Shown: piece by piece, positions 11,601 to 23,601 of the stretch
Layout: the number at the start of each line of letters is the position of its first letter
Position numbering within the stretch: position 1 is the first letter of the stretch
From: Phytophthora hibernalis
Taxonomy: Eukaryota > Oomycota > Peronosporomycetes > Peronosporales > Peronosporaceae
Direction: 5' to 3'
Length of the DNA stretch: 64,000 nucleotides
Assembly: GCA_012656075.1 (NCBI GenBank)
Contig: JAAKBF010000168.1
Coordinates: forward strand, 1-64,000
Notes under the pieces: generated by a model
The model's database searches: none
The model's input: only the letters and a program-made list of their open reading frames with translations
What the model was told of the DNA's origin: nothing
Program-made: the position numbers and the translations under genes

Positions 11601-13815
11601 AACGAGATGCAGCAAACAATTGCGGCGCACGAGGAAGAAAAATGGACTCAAAACAATGTAGCTCGCGACTTCAAACGTCTTGAAGCTGTGCATAAAGAGC
11701 TGGAAGTAACGTACGAGCAGTTCAAAAGGCATTCCACTGCCGAATTGAAAGAGACAGAAAAGAAGATTGCTGACTTGGAGGACGATTTGGTAGAGCTGCA
11801 GTCGAAACTGGATCAAGAAAAGGAAATGACCCGCCATCTTATGGAACGCTCGCGTGTTGGAAAAGAAGAGCACGCGGAGCTCTCTAAGAAGTCGCAGGTC
11901 GTAGAGGAGCAGAAAACGCGCGTGGAGGAGTTGGAAGCGTCAGTGAAGAAGCTTGAGCACAAACTCCAAGTCAACGAGCAATCTAAGACAGGAAAGAGCA
12001 GAACTCCATGCATGAAAAACTGCAGAAGGATCGCGAGCTGCGATCTCTGCAAGCACGATACGACAGTTTAGCTGCAGAAAACACTGCCACTCTGAAGAAG
12101 ATGGATGCGAAGGTGGCAGAGATTGACCATTTGCACCAAGCGATGGATCAGTTGAACGAGGAAATCGAGAGATTGCACGAAGAGATTCGCGACAATATGA
12201 CTGAGATGGATAATGCAAGAGGCCATCTTCACGTATCTGAGCAGCTTACAACGAAGCTGGAAGAGATGCAGGATGAATTGACTGCGCGAGAAGATGAAGC
12301 TCGTCAACACGAGGCCGAGCTAGTTGCTAAAGAGAACGAGCTGCTACATGCGCGTGATGCGGAGCGCGACCTGAAGCGTGCTCTGGAGAACAAACTACGT
12401 AGACAGGAAAACGAAATTGCTTCGCTAACGCAACAGAATGTACAGTTCCAAGAGAAGCTCAAGCGAGTAGCTCAGGCGAAGCTCTCGCCGAAGAATTCAG
12501 CCGATGCTAACTCCGACGCGCGGCAGAAAGAATTGGAGGAAACGTATGAGCTTACGATGAAGCTGAAAGAGATGCAGGGTGAATTGGCTGCGCGAGAAGA
12601 TGAAGCTCGTCAACACGAGGCAGAACTAGCTGCTAAAGAGGACGAACTGCTGCAGGCGCGTGGTGCGGAGCACGACCTGAAGCGTGATCTTGAGAACAAA
12701 CTGCGCGGAATGGAACACGAAGTTGCGTCGCTAACGCAACAGAATGCACAATTTCGTGAGAAACTCAAACGAGTAGCTCAAGCAAAACTCTCGTCAAAGA
12801 ATTCAGCCGATGTTGACGCTGAAGCACGTCAGATATCCATGAAAGAATTGGAGGAATCGTATGAACAATCGGTCAAACGAGAGCAGGATCTCACATCGCA
12901 AGTTGCTCATCTCGAAGACGCCAAGTCGGCTCTGCTTAGTCAGTTCCGTCGCGAGATGAGGAAGCTGAACATTGAGTTTGGTGCTCAAGGGTCAAATGGC
13001 TACAATGTAGAAGATGATAGTGCCTTTCACCGCGGCATCATTGAAGTCTCGGCTCTTCTCCGGAGCTACCAAGATCGCGAGTCCCGCCAGGACGCACTAA
13101 TCCAACGCAAAGAAAAGAAGATAAACGAGTTGAAATTGCGGTTGGATGAGCTCGAACACTCGTTCCATCTGCGTGGTAGCGAGTTGAAAAAGCAGGACGG
13201 ACAGCACAGGAGGGACGTTGAGGAACTGTTCCATCAGCAATTGGAAGCCATGAGCGAAGAAGTCTCCAGGCTGAAATTGGAGAACCAAAAGCTACGTGAC
13301 GATCACAGATCTGATAAAAACGATGCCGAAGCAGCCCAGGAATGGGAAGAGAAGTGTGCGGAGCTGAAGCATCGTGTTCGCGAGCTCAAGGATACAAACT
13401 CAAAACTTAAGGAGGGTCGCTCCTCGAAGGCTGTCATGAAGGCGCTTGTAAGGAGGTCGAAAATCTGACGGGGCAAGTGTTGGAGAAGGACATGCAACTT
13501 GAAGCCCTCCGGAAAAGTGAGACTTCGAGGCTGAAGAGCAGCGGTGCGCCACCTGCTGCAACTGGATCTCGTCGTTCTAGAGATCTTCTTAAAGTGTTGC
13601 AAGAGAAGGAAGACAAGATCATGACGCTGAACGATCACCTGACAGGTCTCATGACGGAGAACATGCGGCTACAGCACAGCACTGAGCAGTATGCGGTCCG
13701 ATACGGAGCTCTGGAGGACACAATCACGAATGGTGTCATTGGAAACTCAGGTATTCGAGTACCTTCTCACACCAATGGCAGCAGCCAGCAACCACCTGCC
13801 GTTCGATCACAGTAG
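8610..13815 (+). CDS. Giant coiled-coil protein
   Basis: Three exons (8610-8909, 8983-9162, from 9237) encode about 1,690 residues that are almost entirely heptad-rich coiled coil (Glu/Gln/Lys/Leu). The Ser/Arg-rich N-terminus of about 100 residues contains TP/SP sites. Introns are phase 0 with gtaggt donors. The reading frame breaks near 12000 and near 13450, where the overlapping frames continue the same coiled coil; these look like one-base errors. Residues encoded at about 12245-12540 are repeated at 12551-12836 (102-residue period). A short non-coil stretch (FRREMRKLNIEFGAQGSNGY) lies near 12940-13005. Such proteins are usually golgins, centrosomal or cytoskeletal scaffolds, but I see no GRIP, PACT or other diagnostic domain, so the role is open. 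Confidence 0.75.
12245..12836 (+). repeat. In-frame 306-bp tandem duplication in the coiled coil
   Basis: Two consecutive copies with a 306-bp period encode matching 102-residue blocks. Shared landmarks are ARE-DEARQHEAEL, KE-ELL-AR, ENKLR, EIASLTQQN versus EVASLTQQN, KLKRVAQAKLS and KNSAD. The copies have diverged at scattered positions, so the duplication is not very recent. Because 102 is not a multiple of seven, the heptad phase would be reset by a skip within each unit. Confidence 0.8.
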
Positions 13816-15280
13816 AAGGCTAAGGACGACCATCAAGAATATTTACCAGCTTGACTGTCACTGTTTCTTTTAGATCGCAACAGACAGATGTGCATGCACC
13901 AGTGATGATTACCAACATGATGCTTGAAGCATTCTGGATGTCGGCAACATCCAGTATGCTGCATGACGACAAACATCTCAACTATCATTGTCAAAAAGGA
14001 GGTATGCAAATTTGCCACCGTTACGAGCGCGTACAATGTCCTTACGAATAGTGGAGCGTGAGGAGGGCCAAGCCTTGGACGAACATTGGAAGAACACTGT
14101 TCGTGGAACGAAGTGGGGAGGTAAAAAACCTCAAGAATATTGTTCTCGAGGTTTTGGAGCTTCGTCCGTTGTATTGGTTTTTGCGGGGGAACATGCTGGC
14201 GTGTGCACTGCACAGTGGGCTGTCTTCGCTTCTCGCCGGTCTGATTGGCAGAAATATTTTTCTGCGATTGGCTATTAGTCAAACGGTAATTTACCAAGAT
14301 CTTGGAGAGGCGGGAGAATATTGCAGTCTTCCCGACGATGGTGCTAACTCGAGCTCAAGCTCGCACTCTAGCTGATGCTGCTCAGGACGATGTGGAGATC
14401 GACGTCGACGCCGACGTCGCTGACGACGGAGAGATCGGCGCCGCTGGTGCTGACAGTAGTGCAGCGCTTGTCGTCGCTCACAACGCAGCAACTACATCTG
14501 TTCAAGCACTCGGCCCCAGCGTCAAGGACCACGTCGCTGCGCTCGCCCAGCAGTTTCTCTACCAGACCCAAGTGCTGGCAAGAGAACATGCTGCCTTGCA
14601 GTACCAGCAGGAAAGTCTCGAGTCTGTCGGCTGCTCTTCGAGCGCGTTGAAAGCTCACACGCGAGCGCAGACCGCTTCTTGGGCAGCGGATATCTTCGCG
14701 AGTGAGCTCGATAAATTTCAGTGCAGCTGTGGAAGATCGTGCGATTTTCAGCCAATCCAACGCGTAGGATACGAACATGCCAGATCCGCTTAAATACGAA
14801 ATGCGCGAGAACGAATATCGAGAGGGAAGCTCGCAAAAATGTTCGTTGTTCTCGCACTTTAGCGAGGAGAACACGAAAATCACGTTTATCATGTTCCCTC
14901 TTTTTCGTGGAAGCATTTTGTTCCCCTACCCGCATGTTCGTCCAAGGCTTGAGGCTACGAGTAGCTCTACTCTCCCTGTTGTTAGGCTACCACCGAGATT
15001 ACAGGTGGTATTAATAACTTGAAGTACTGAAGTAGTTTCTTCGAAAACAAGATAGATAGGAGGCCGCTCAAAATCACTTTCAAGAACCACGCCACAGTTT
15101 TCATCGGGGCATGCTAGCGAACAATTGCAAATGAAACTTCGCACTGCATACCGGTGCATCTATAGTGGTTCAGCGGTGTAAAATAAAAACATTCATCATA
15201 GCTTATGATTCATAAGTAAATAGGGCCATTGAAAGGTATATGTTGATCAAAACCTGACTGGAGTTGACGAATTTCTCTTC
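13816..15280. other. Gene-poor stretch with short unassigned reading frames
   Basis: Several short frames occur, the best at 14338-14793 (plus). It starts MVLTRAQAR, has an acidic Asp/Ala-rich segment, and ends with a small Cys cluster (CSCGRSC). It has no recognised domain and could be a fragment of a mobile-element gag-like protein or a small lineage-specific gene. The 13830-14300 and 14800-15280 parts show no protein-like frame I trust. The region leads into the Crinkler relic. Confidence 0.3.
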
Positions 15281-15290
15281 TCATTCCGAG
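15281..15290 (+). promoter_or_regulatory. Initiator-like motif ahead of the Crinkler relic
   Basis: TCATTCC in a pyrimidine-rich context lies about 20 bp before the ATG at 15300 and matches the oomycete initiator pattern. The very short leader makes the assignment tentative. Confidence 0.3.
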
Positions 15291-15299
15291 ACAGTGGTA

Positions 15300-17636
15300 A
15301 TGGCGCGCAAGGTGTGGTTCCAGTTGGTCGACGAACAAAGGACAATTACTTCGGCTGATGCGATCGAACAAGAAATTTCAATGGTGCTTCAATTCTGGAA
15401 TGCGGTGAAAGACGTTTATCGCAAAAGTCTCCTCTCGGGGATAGATGCCTCCGCCCTCCGAGTTTACAAGAACATGGCGGCGTTCTCGAATCGGGTCGGA
15501 ACTCTAGTCGATGATCGAGTTGGAGACCAATTACCATTGCGTGCAGATGCACAGATCGGCTCATTTGGTGACAAAAAGCAGAACGTTCTCATCGTTCAAG
15601 TGCCGAAGGTTTGGTTCAAATTGGTGGCTGCTGACACTCGCACAGCTCTCGCAGGTGAAGTTTGTGTTCCTCTCGCACAAAAGAGCAGCGTTAAGCAGCT
15701 ACGGGATGTGGTGAAGAAAATGTATGCTGATAACCTCCTTGAGAGGATTGCTGCTTCGTAACTAAAGGAGTACACGGACTGGGACGCATACAATGGTGAT
15801 CCGAAGCATGAACCTCTGCGAGCTGATGCTCGTATTCTGAACCTAGGCAAAACATTGGAGACAGCACTCATCGTGGAAGTTCTAGGGAGGACGAGAGTGT
15901 GGGAGGAATCAAAAGAAGTTGAGAATCCGGTGAAGCGGCCCAAAGGCAACGTCCTTACGAAGTGGGAATGGAAGGTGAAGGAGTCCATTTATTGCCTTGA
16001 GCGGTCCAAACTGTTCTTTGTGAGCCGTGATCAAGCGTCGGAACAGCTTCTAGAGTTTCACAGAAGGAAGTATTATCGTGCAGTGAGCGGAGTTGGTCAG
16101 ACCTGGGTGGTCCCTCTTGTGGACAATGTCTCGGGCTTTGGGAAATCAACGTTCGGTCAGGAGTACATTCGGAGTTGCAAGCAGAAATGGGATAATTTGC
16201 CAGAAGTTGAAAGGCGAGAGGACAGCTTTTTGGATGTTGTGCGCAATTGCCACACGATCACTATCCGGTTTACTCCGTTGAACCTCATGGATGAAAATGG
16301 CGACTTTGATAGTTCGAGGGCTGTCAGGAGTTTTGTTCGGCGCATCATTCACTTTTTCGACGCCGAATATGGTTTTAGGCTTCGAGCGTTCGATGGTGCT
16401 TCAGAAGCGCAGCTGGAGTCTGGGGATGTCGTGAGGGAGTTGATCAAAGAAGTCGGCCCGCTGTTCATTGTGATTGATGATATTAACATGGCTTTCAATA
16501 CCGACACGATCGATGACGTCGCCATTAGCAAGCGATTCGCGGAGTTCTGCGACTGGATCCTGCACCCGTTATTTTCGATTCCAAAGGTGTTTTCCTGATT
16601 GCTGGGCGCGCCTCGTTCCTGAATTATGTCGGTCCGATTCCAGCGTTGCATTGGCGTCACGCCCCTTTCTGTTTTGAACGACCAAGTCTTGGGTTGCTTG
16701 GGGCTCCAGATATTGAGAAAATCATCAAGAACAGTTATTGGGACGGAAACAAAAGAAAACTATCCAAGAGCACTGTGGCCTTGACGATAACCAAGTGGTC
16801 GACGTTTCTGCCCAACTTCGCAAAACAGCGTTCGGTCATCCGCGATCGCTGCTGACCCCTAGAAAAGTGCTGTTCCTATGAAAAGTTATTTGCATATCGT
16901 GCACCTGATCTTCCCCATGCTAGGATTGAGTGGGAGGGGTTTGTTGAAGAATTGCGAGATCGAAAAAACTGCTTCGGGTTGTAATGAATTGTGTGGTCCA
17001 AGACAATACGGTGGACATGTCAGACATTTGGTTAGATGAGGGCGGCAAACGGACTATGTACGACGTAATTGCCAGCAGCTTCGGCATTTTGTGGGAGGGG
17101 ACAGTGAATAACGCGAAGTTGTACGTGCCATCAAATATCGAGCGTGTGGTAATGACCTCTATCTACACTCTCGCAGAGCTGCTCGAAAAGTTTACTGTTT
17201 CCGTTATTCCCTGTTGAAAAGTTATTTTCCTGGGTGCAGGTCGCGCATCGTTCCTGAACCATGTCAACGCAGATCCAAGGGTGGGCACTTGCCACTTGCC
17301 CATTCAAGTTTCAACGACTCAGCCTTGATTTTCTTCGAACCCCATCGATCGAGGAAATCGTTAAGGAGACCTATGATCATTCTGCTGAATTTGTTCTCGG
17401 CAGAGAACTGAGCCAAGATATTTTGAGGCTCATGCATTTGTTGGACAATGAGTGAAAACGTATCACCATTGCGTGAGTTCGTTTGGCCTAATAGATTAGG
17501 CAGAGGAGCTATCGGAATAGATGAAGGCGAACTGAGATGTGACCCCACCACCAATCGCAAATTGAATGACGTAACAAGCTTGCTTCAGTCGATTTTTAAA
17601 GCGTCCGGGCTAGCTATTACCGACGATATCGGGTAG
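15300..17636 (+). pseudogene. Crinkler (CRN)-family effector relic with P-loop ATPase
   Basis: The N-terminus carries two successive ubiquitin-like CRN header domains, one beginning KVWFQLVD (15309) and the second KVWFKLVA (15609). Each contains the family's RxAVK-like core. An ATPase region follows, with Walker A-like SGFGKSTFG (near 16131) and Walker B LFIVIDDI (near 16461), as in STAND-type CRN proteins. An in-frame TAA at 15759, a frame slip in a T run near 16590 and further breaks after 16850 interrupt it. A block near 16608-16740 (GRASFLN...) recurs in degraded form near 17240-17400. CRN proteins are host-translocated or nuclear effectors of oomycetes, many of which trigger or suppress host cell death. 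This copy appears non-functional. The canonical LFLAK translocation motif is not evident. Confidence 0.7.
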
Positions 17637-17733
17637 CTAAGGATATGTGTTTAGACCCTGACCACCAACACGAACACATGAAGCTCCCTCGGCACATGTG
17701 CCGGAGTGTTGTATTTGTCCAACTCGCATTACA

Positions 17734-19356
17734 CTAGCTGTCGTTGCTTTGTTTCCGGGAGATATCCCCAAAGAAAACCAGACACACCATGTATGTGGCT
17801 CCGTACGCTAGGAACGTGGCCGCGGTGCCAAAGGTTTCAAACAGTGACAGCATTGAACCGTTGACAAGCAGCGAGATTAGGGACATGGTGAACGTGCAGT
17901 AGCTCATGTATCGTGCGCGGTAGCTGTTGTCCTGGAAAAGTTCGCTGAGGATGACAACGAACAGAATGCTGGGACCGACAGCAGCAAACACGTTCAGCAC
18001 GGCGAAAGTGATCATGATGCTGGCCGATGCCGCCGAGTTGTGCGCGAAATCGTCGGTGGAGTAGCGTGCAAAAATACCACCGCTCACCACGAAACAGCCG
18101 CAGACAACAACAAGACAGAATAAATACACCTGTCGCCGCGAGAACCTCGCAATGATGAATCGTCCCGCAAAAAGCACTGACACCACAGCGACGAGCGAAC
18201 AAAGTAGTCCAAAAATGTTCGCGTCTCTGCGTGAGTAGGACGAGCTGGTCTTGGCGATGATCTCCGGCCCGTAAAGAGAGACGCATCAACGCAGTTATTT
18301 ACATACGCCAGCGACATGCCAATCACGAGCTCAAGGTGTGGCTGTGGGACCGCAGGTGACCTTGAAGCAGTCGACGACGACGGAGAAGCTGCATCCTGTT
18401 CATCCGGGCGCTTGAAGTTGCCGTTCCTCGAACGTTTGACAGCGACAGCTGCAGCACCCGCGCTGTCGACACTCTCTTCATCCGAGAGGTCCGTGGCTCC
18501 ATCTTCCAGATCCGTCGTCGGGTTCTCCTTCCAGCGGAGCCATTTGATGCTCTCCGGGAAGTAAAAGTGGAAATTATAAAGCACATACAGCGCCGGCAAG
18601 CTGCCAAAGCCAGACACGCCCTCCAGTTCTCGCTCACTGTGATCATGAAGAGGTACGGCACAGCTACACCCGAGTTCACCCTACAACAACAAAAAACATC
18701 AGCACCCCACCAATAACTCCTCAACTTTCTCCACTCACCCGAGTTGAAAGAGCGTCAGGAACGCTCCACGACTTGCAGCGTCCACACACTCACTGATGTA
18801 CATGGGTATAAGCAATATAGACAGCCCATTACCCACTCCGGAGCACAGTCTCCACAGCACGAGCCACGCGAAGCTGCTACTGGCAATTCCAGCCAGTAAC
18901 GCCCCACAATGGAGCACATGCACGCGAACATGGCCGTCGCTTTGCGTCCGAAGCGGTCGGCCAGGCAGCCGCCCAGTAACATGGAGCAGGCGTCACTAAG
19001 TGTGGCCGTGGCACTCAGTGCCTCCTCTTGAGTGGACGAGAGCTTCAGGTCGTCACGCATGTATTGCAATGTGGCTGCCAGACTGGGGAATTGCATTAAA
19101 AAGCAGCGAATTAGCACTGGAAACCGCTTAAAAACGAGTCCAACGTGATTCACCTGACGTTATAGCCGTAAATGAGCCCTCCCATGACGCTGAAGAGCAC
19201 CCACGTACGGCGCTTGAAGCCGCCGATGCCGCCGCATCTCTCGCTGTCTGTGGAGTCGCTCTCCTTGACCGCTGGACGGTCGTGACGTCGCTGCTCGCGG
19301 AGCCGCAGCAGCTCTTTGGTCTCCTCTGGGGTCATTTCTATAGTTGACGTAGACAT
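17734..19356 (-). CDS. Sugar-porter-like MFS transporter
   Basis: A major facilitator superfamily transporter, probably plasma-membrane or vacuolar. Exon 1 is 19356-19154, exon 2 starts at 19082 and ends at 18739, and exon 3 starts at 18680. Visible features are the first helix ending GGLIYGYNV and the MFS loop signature GGCLADRFGRK after TM2. PMYISEC after TM4, FPES before the central loop, a long acidic/Ser-rich loop in the middle (near 18400-18530) and hydrophobic helices to the C-terminus follow. In a shifted frame the YYGPEI segment typical of TM7 of sugar porters can be read near 18270. Frames break near 18905, 18600 and 18275, as in neighbouring genes. The start at 19356 is 130 bp from the SYS1 start on the other strand. 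The substrate cannot be read from sequence. Confidence 0.75.
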
Positions 19357-19485
19357 CTGATAATTGTTTGTTGTTTACTCCTGTAGGTCATTTTTATTTT
19401 TATCTTACCGGGTTTTATGTATGGGTTTATAGAGGTGGATGTATTTTACGCGTCTTTTTGATATTTTCAACAAAAGAAGAGGAAG

Positions 19486-20167
19486 ATGCCCAAGTTCTAC
19501 GGCGCCGCGCGGTGGGCGCCCAAGCTCATCCTGCTGCAGATGTTGTGCATGCAGGTGCGTTGTGTTAACTATAGTATCGTCTCCTTTATCGGATGATACC
19601 TTGTTTAGTGACTGAAGGCTCGTATACGCTACGTTTTGTGTCATGTAGTGCTCGCATTATATGACGCAGGGACTTGTGCTGGGTATTTGTCATGGTGCAC
19701 ACGTGACGATGGACCAATTCTTCGCCTACCACACGCAGACAATTGTGACTGTTGATGGACTGAAGAACTGCGTCGCAATTGTGGCTGCAAGCTTCGTCAG
19801 GTTTGTTCAGCTAGACAATTGTTAGTATTGATACACTGCTGATCTATTTTCTGTCTCTACAGTGCTGTGTCTCGCGCTCTTCGTGGAGCGCGCCAAGAAG
19901 TGCCTGGACTTTGGGGTTACGCTCTACTTCTTCGACTTCTTGGCTCAGTGTTTCTATTCGGTACGATGGGTGATTCCAGTAGCTGTGAAGGTGGAGTGGC
20001 TGACGATTTTTGCTGCAGGAGTTCCCTAAGATGTGGGACTGGTGGCTCGTGCACCTGGTGGCTGCTAGTGTGACGATCGTGCTGGGGAGTATCTGTGCTC
20101 GCGTCGTGAACTAGAGGAGATCCCGATGGTGGATCTCTTCACGAAGCGGTCCTCGCGCAAGAACTAA
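19486..20167 (+). CDS. SYS1: Golgi integral membrane protein SYS1
   Basis: A small four-helix Golgi protein that recruits the Arl3/ARFRP1 GTPase for trafficking at the trans-Golgi. The order of segments matches the family: MPKFYGAARWAPKLILLQ at the start, LDxM-type central loop (TMDQFF), then ERAKKCLDFGVTLYFFDFLA (family: RGKQCLDFTVTxHFFH). WWLVHLVAASVTIVLGSICA and the C-terminal REL-EIPM (family: RTELKEIPL) complete it. Exons are 19486-19554, about 19669-19800, from 19861 to about 19959, and from about 20020. The phase between exons 2 and 3 is off by one, and one extra base precedes the REL-EIP segment, so small sequence errors are likely. The stop is at 20165-20167, only 91 bp from the stop of the convergent F-box gene. 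Confidence 0.85.
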
Positions 20168-20258
20168 CACTGGAGTTAGATACACGAGTCTACATGAACA
20201 GTCAACTTGATCTCCGTATTTAACGGGTACTTATACACAACGTGCTAGACTCACACTT

Positions 20259-22683
20259 TCAAGCGTGGGTTGCGTCTGACGCACTAGGTTTTTGCAGGAG
20301 AAACGTGACCATGTCGAGTTGCATGAGGTACGATTTCTCCATGCGGTCCATGGCCTGGTGCACGTCCTCATCAAGACCTCGCAAGCGCGGCAATAGACCG
20401 GTATATGCCAGCGCAGCTACGAGGTGCTCCAGGTTCTCATCTCGCAAGATCTGTCTCGGTAAGCGTAGGTGTGTCAGGCGCGACAGGGTGGCCAACTCGC
20501 GCAACAGCACCGACGTTGGTACACGGGCGCCGGACAGGTCCAGGCGCTGTAGTGTACAGGTCTGCGTGCAAGCAAGCTGTCGCACCCAGGACGAAGAAGC
20601 GGTCGATGGTGCTACGATGCTGACGAAGCGCTCAGAAGGAAGATTCGCTTCCTTCAGGGCATTGGCAAAATACTGAATGCCCAAGTTTGTCCGGGGCATG
20701 AGTTCGTCCATTACCGTCGGACTGGCACAGGAGCTGGAAATGTCGTCCAAAAGTCCATCCACACGAGATGGCAAACTGCCGTAATACGCCACAAGCTTGC
20801 TCTGGTACTCGTTGACGTCGTTAATTGGCATTGTTGAGCAATGCGGTAGCGACTGACGAGCAAGCTGGGCACCTGGTGTTTGAAGGTAGTCGTGACGAAG
20901 CAATTTCGACGCGGTAGCCGAATGGGTAATCATGAGGTACTTGGCATACTCCAAGAAACTCCGCAAACCACTCGTAAAACTGAGAGGGAAACGCAGCAAC
21001 AGAGCTAGTAGTGGGGACGCATTACCATCCACGACCCGACCACGAGCCCACACGGTCATTGCGGTTTGAATCACGGAGCTTACCATGGTCGGGTGTGAAA
21101 GATCCATTCGGTTGCGAAATGCAGCAGCCACGGCGCCTCCCGCGCCCCCATTACCACCACCAGCAGCTGCCTCCATTTCCGCCTCTAATCTATGATGCTC
21201 TAGCGCGATTTCGCCACCGTTGAGGTGGAGCATATCAACAGGCGCATTCATGACCACATCGGTTGCAAGAACGGGATCAAGAGCTTGTGTTCGATTGCCG
21301 CCTGTGTACTGGCAATTTCGCCGGCTAACAAATAGCTGAAATAAGGGCATATGACGTCTGTTACACTGGCGATAGACCTGGAAGGTCCTGGCCTCTAGCA
21401 TGTCCAAGTCGACGTCATCTTCTTCGTCCTCGTCTTCACTTTCTCCTCCTTGTGGCTGTGCTCCTGTGGCTGCCAAAGGACTTTCTCGAATATCTGACTT
21501 GTGTTGACTGTGCACCACAATATTAACGGCCGAAATGTCTGCGTGTTCGCAATTTGACCTCTCAAAGCGTCCACTGCCAGCAGCATTTGGCGCAAGAACG
21601 AGCGCATCGTGCGTTCACATACACGCCTCTTGGTCGAAAGCCACGAACTCAGCGTCACCCGATCTCGTCCATCCGCAATACTGTATACATCATCATCTGC
21701 AGCGCCGCCACCATGCTGCGCGTTTGCTGCTACATGTACTGGGAGCTGCTCATTCAGTCCTTCGTTGGGTACCCTTCCAGCAGCCGCCGCACCTGCTAGT
21801 AGATTTAAACCTGGCATCTGTGTCACTTCCAGCGGTCTCCGCGCCGCCGGCGCGTTGTATCGTGTCCCCACCAAGTGCACACACGAAACAACATCACTAC
21901 GTCGTCCTCGGTCTTTCTGCGATCTCGGAAGTGCTCCAACCTGTCTGTTCAGCGTCTGAAAAAGCTCCAGAAACCTGCCATTGTACCGCGTGGCCATATT
22001 CGTCCTGGCAGCAGCCAATGCAGCGTCACTGCTCTCCTGCGTACACGCAGCCTGTGCGAGTTTCAGTCTCTGATACACCATATACACCAAGATGGCCGGC
22101 ACGTCTCCATGCAGACGCGTCAGCTCTCTCTCCAACCCCAGCAAAGGACGTAACGGGTATCTCTCCAGCTGCGTCACGAGCAGCGGCTCCCAGAACAAGT
22201 CGTCTCTGGCCAGCGTGCGCCAGGCTCTGCACACGGCGCTCACCCGCAGCAATTCCTGTCTGGACAGCAAGGCGAACAGCAGCATTTCGAGCCCTCCGAG
22301 TGCCTCGATACCTACATTATTGTGTCTTGAACGCAGAGGACCATCACTCTGCCATTGCTGCGACTCTTCCGACAGGATCGTGCACGTGGAGATCTTCATC
22401 GAGTAAGCGGCTGGTCTCCGCGTGTCTTGTGGCTGCAAAGGATAGAAGCGCATGCGTTCGCGCACTTGATGCAGGGCGCGTAGCTTGTCTCTACACTGAC
22501 TCTGCTGCAGCATGAGCGGGTCTTCGTCTTCGAGTGAATGCGGCGAGTAGGCCGTGGGCTTGGGCTGGAAGCTCTGGTTCTGGATGGAGCGCGTCCATTG
22601 GGACGACGGGGACGTGGCTGGAGACGTGGGGAAGCGCGGATGTCGTCCGCTGGGCGCTTGACGCGACGTCGAGGAGAAGGCAT
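20259..22683 (-). CDS. F-box protein
   Basis: The protein of about 790 residues begins MPSPRRRVKR with a basic, Pro/Ser/Arg-rich tail. An F-box follows near 22275-22145 (LLFALLSRQELLRVSAVCRAWRTLARDDLFWEPLL), the hallmark of the substrate-receptor subunit of SCF ubiquitin ligases. The rest is a long helical region, an acidic stretch (EDEDEEDDVDLDML) and, near the C-terminus, leucine-rich-repeat-like segments (LQRLDLSGARVP, LSRLTHLRLPRQI). The frame breaks near 22550 and near 21500. The sequence on both sides is continuous as protein. The substrate is unknown. It is divergent from the UBL3-like gene with 315 bp between the start codons. Confidence 0.75.
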
Positions 22684-22965
22684 GGTGCTCAAGAGTGATG
22701 GTCGCTTGAGTCTTCCAGGGCGAATTGCAAAATGAGGTTGTGAAACGGAGAAAGGGTGGAAAGTGTTGGTATCAAGTATGACAGGGGTTCATACGCTAAA
22801 TGTGTGTTGATAGTGAAGGTTTGATGATACAGTATATCAGTATATGGAGGTATCGCTTGTCCCACAGCTATCGGACTGCAAAAGTCCCAATCATATGAGT
22901 CCGCCGTCTTTTATCCAATCGCAGCGCTTTACAACGTTTGCGACTTGTTTTTGGCATTTATTATA

Positions 22966-22980
22966 TCATTTTCACTTTTC
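22966..22980 (+). promoter_or_regulatory. Initiator plus CATTTT-like element before UBL3
   Basis: TCATTTTCACTTTTC resembles the fused oomycete initiator and flanking promoter element and lies about 19 bp before the start codon. Match by eye; it would leave a very short 5' leader. Confidence 0.35.
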
Positions 22981-22998
22981 AAGGTGACCAAGACGACC

Positions 22999-23499
22999 AT
23001 GGGCAGTAAACACGGCAGTACGGCCGAGGAGCTGCGACTCAGGTTCCTGTTCGCCAACCAGGACGGCGTGCACGTAGAGCTTGGTTTCTCCAGGACGGCG
23101 ACGGTGGCGCAGGTCAAGGCGGAGCTCATGGACAGCTGGCCCCAGAGTGCGTCGGTACTCAGTCTCAATTAGTCGATTTGGTCACAAAATAACGTTTTTG
23201 TGAACTTTAGATGTGCCGCCTGCCGAGGACGCCAACTCCGTTCGCCTCATTTGTATGGGACGGGGCATTCTGCAGGATTCACAGACGCTCGTGTCTGCGG
23301 GAGTTCCAGCCTTTGACACACACCCGACGCCTGTGAACGTGTCCGTGTTCCACAAGTCCCAGCAGGCAGTGCGAGGTAAAGTCGCTAAAAGTTGCAAAAA
23401 GTGGTGAAGCTGTTGCTGATTGTTGCTGTAGAACCCACGAGAGGACAGGCTGCTGCCAAGACGGTGGAGGCGGCGGGCTGCGGCTGCGTCATCTGCTAG
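22999..23499 (+). CDS. UBL3/MUB membrane-anchored ubiquitin-fold protein
   Basis: Three exons (22999-23146, 23211-23375, 23432-23499) give a protein of about 126 residues with a ubiquitin-like fold. They encode ELRLRFLFANQDGVHVELGFS, ATVAQVKAELMDSWP, and SVRLICMGRGILQDSQTL, where ubiquitin has its RLIYQGR-like strand. The C-terminus CGCVIC is a CaaX prenylation box (CVIC), as in human UBL3 and plant MUBs, so the protein should be membrane anchored rather than conjugated. These proteins bind E2 enzymes or act in sorting to vesicles. Length, order and the Cys pair before the end match the family. Intron phases join cleanly and no frame break is present. Its stop lies 102 bp from the stop of the convergent LTN1. 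Confidence 0.88.
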
Positions 23500-23601
23500 A
23501 ACGCTGTACACAACGATCGATGCTCTATCTTGACTCCTGTTTAGCACTAAGTTATTTGGAAACACGAGCTAACTAACCGAAGATCCCTTCGCTTCCTGTA
23601 T

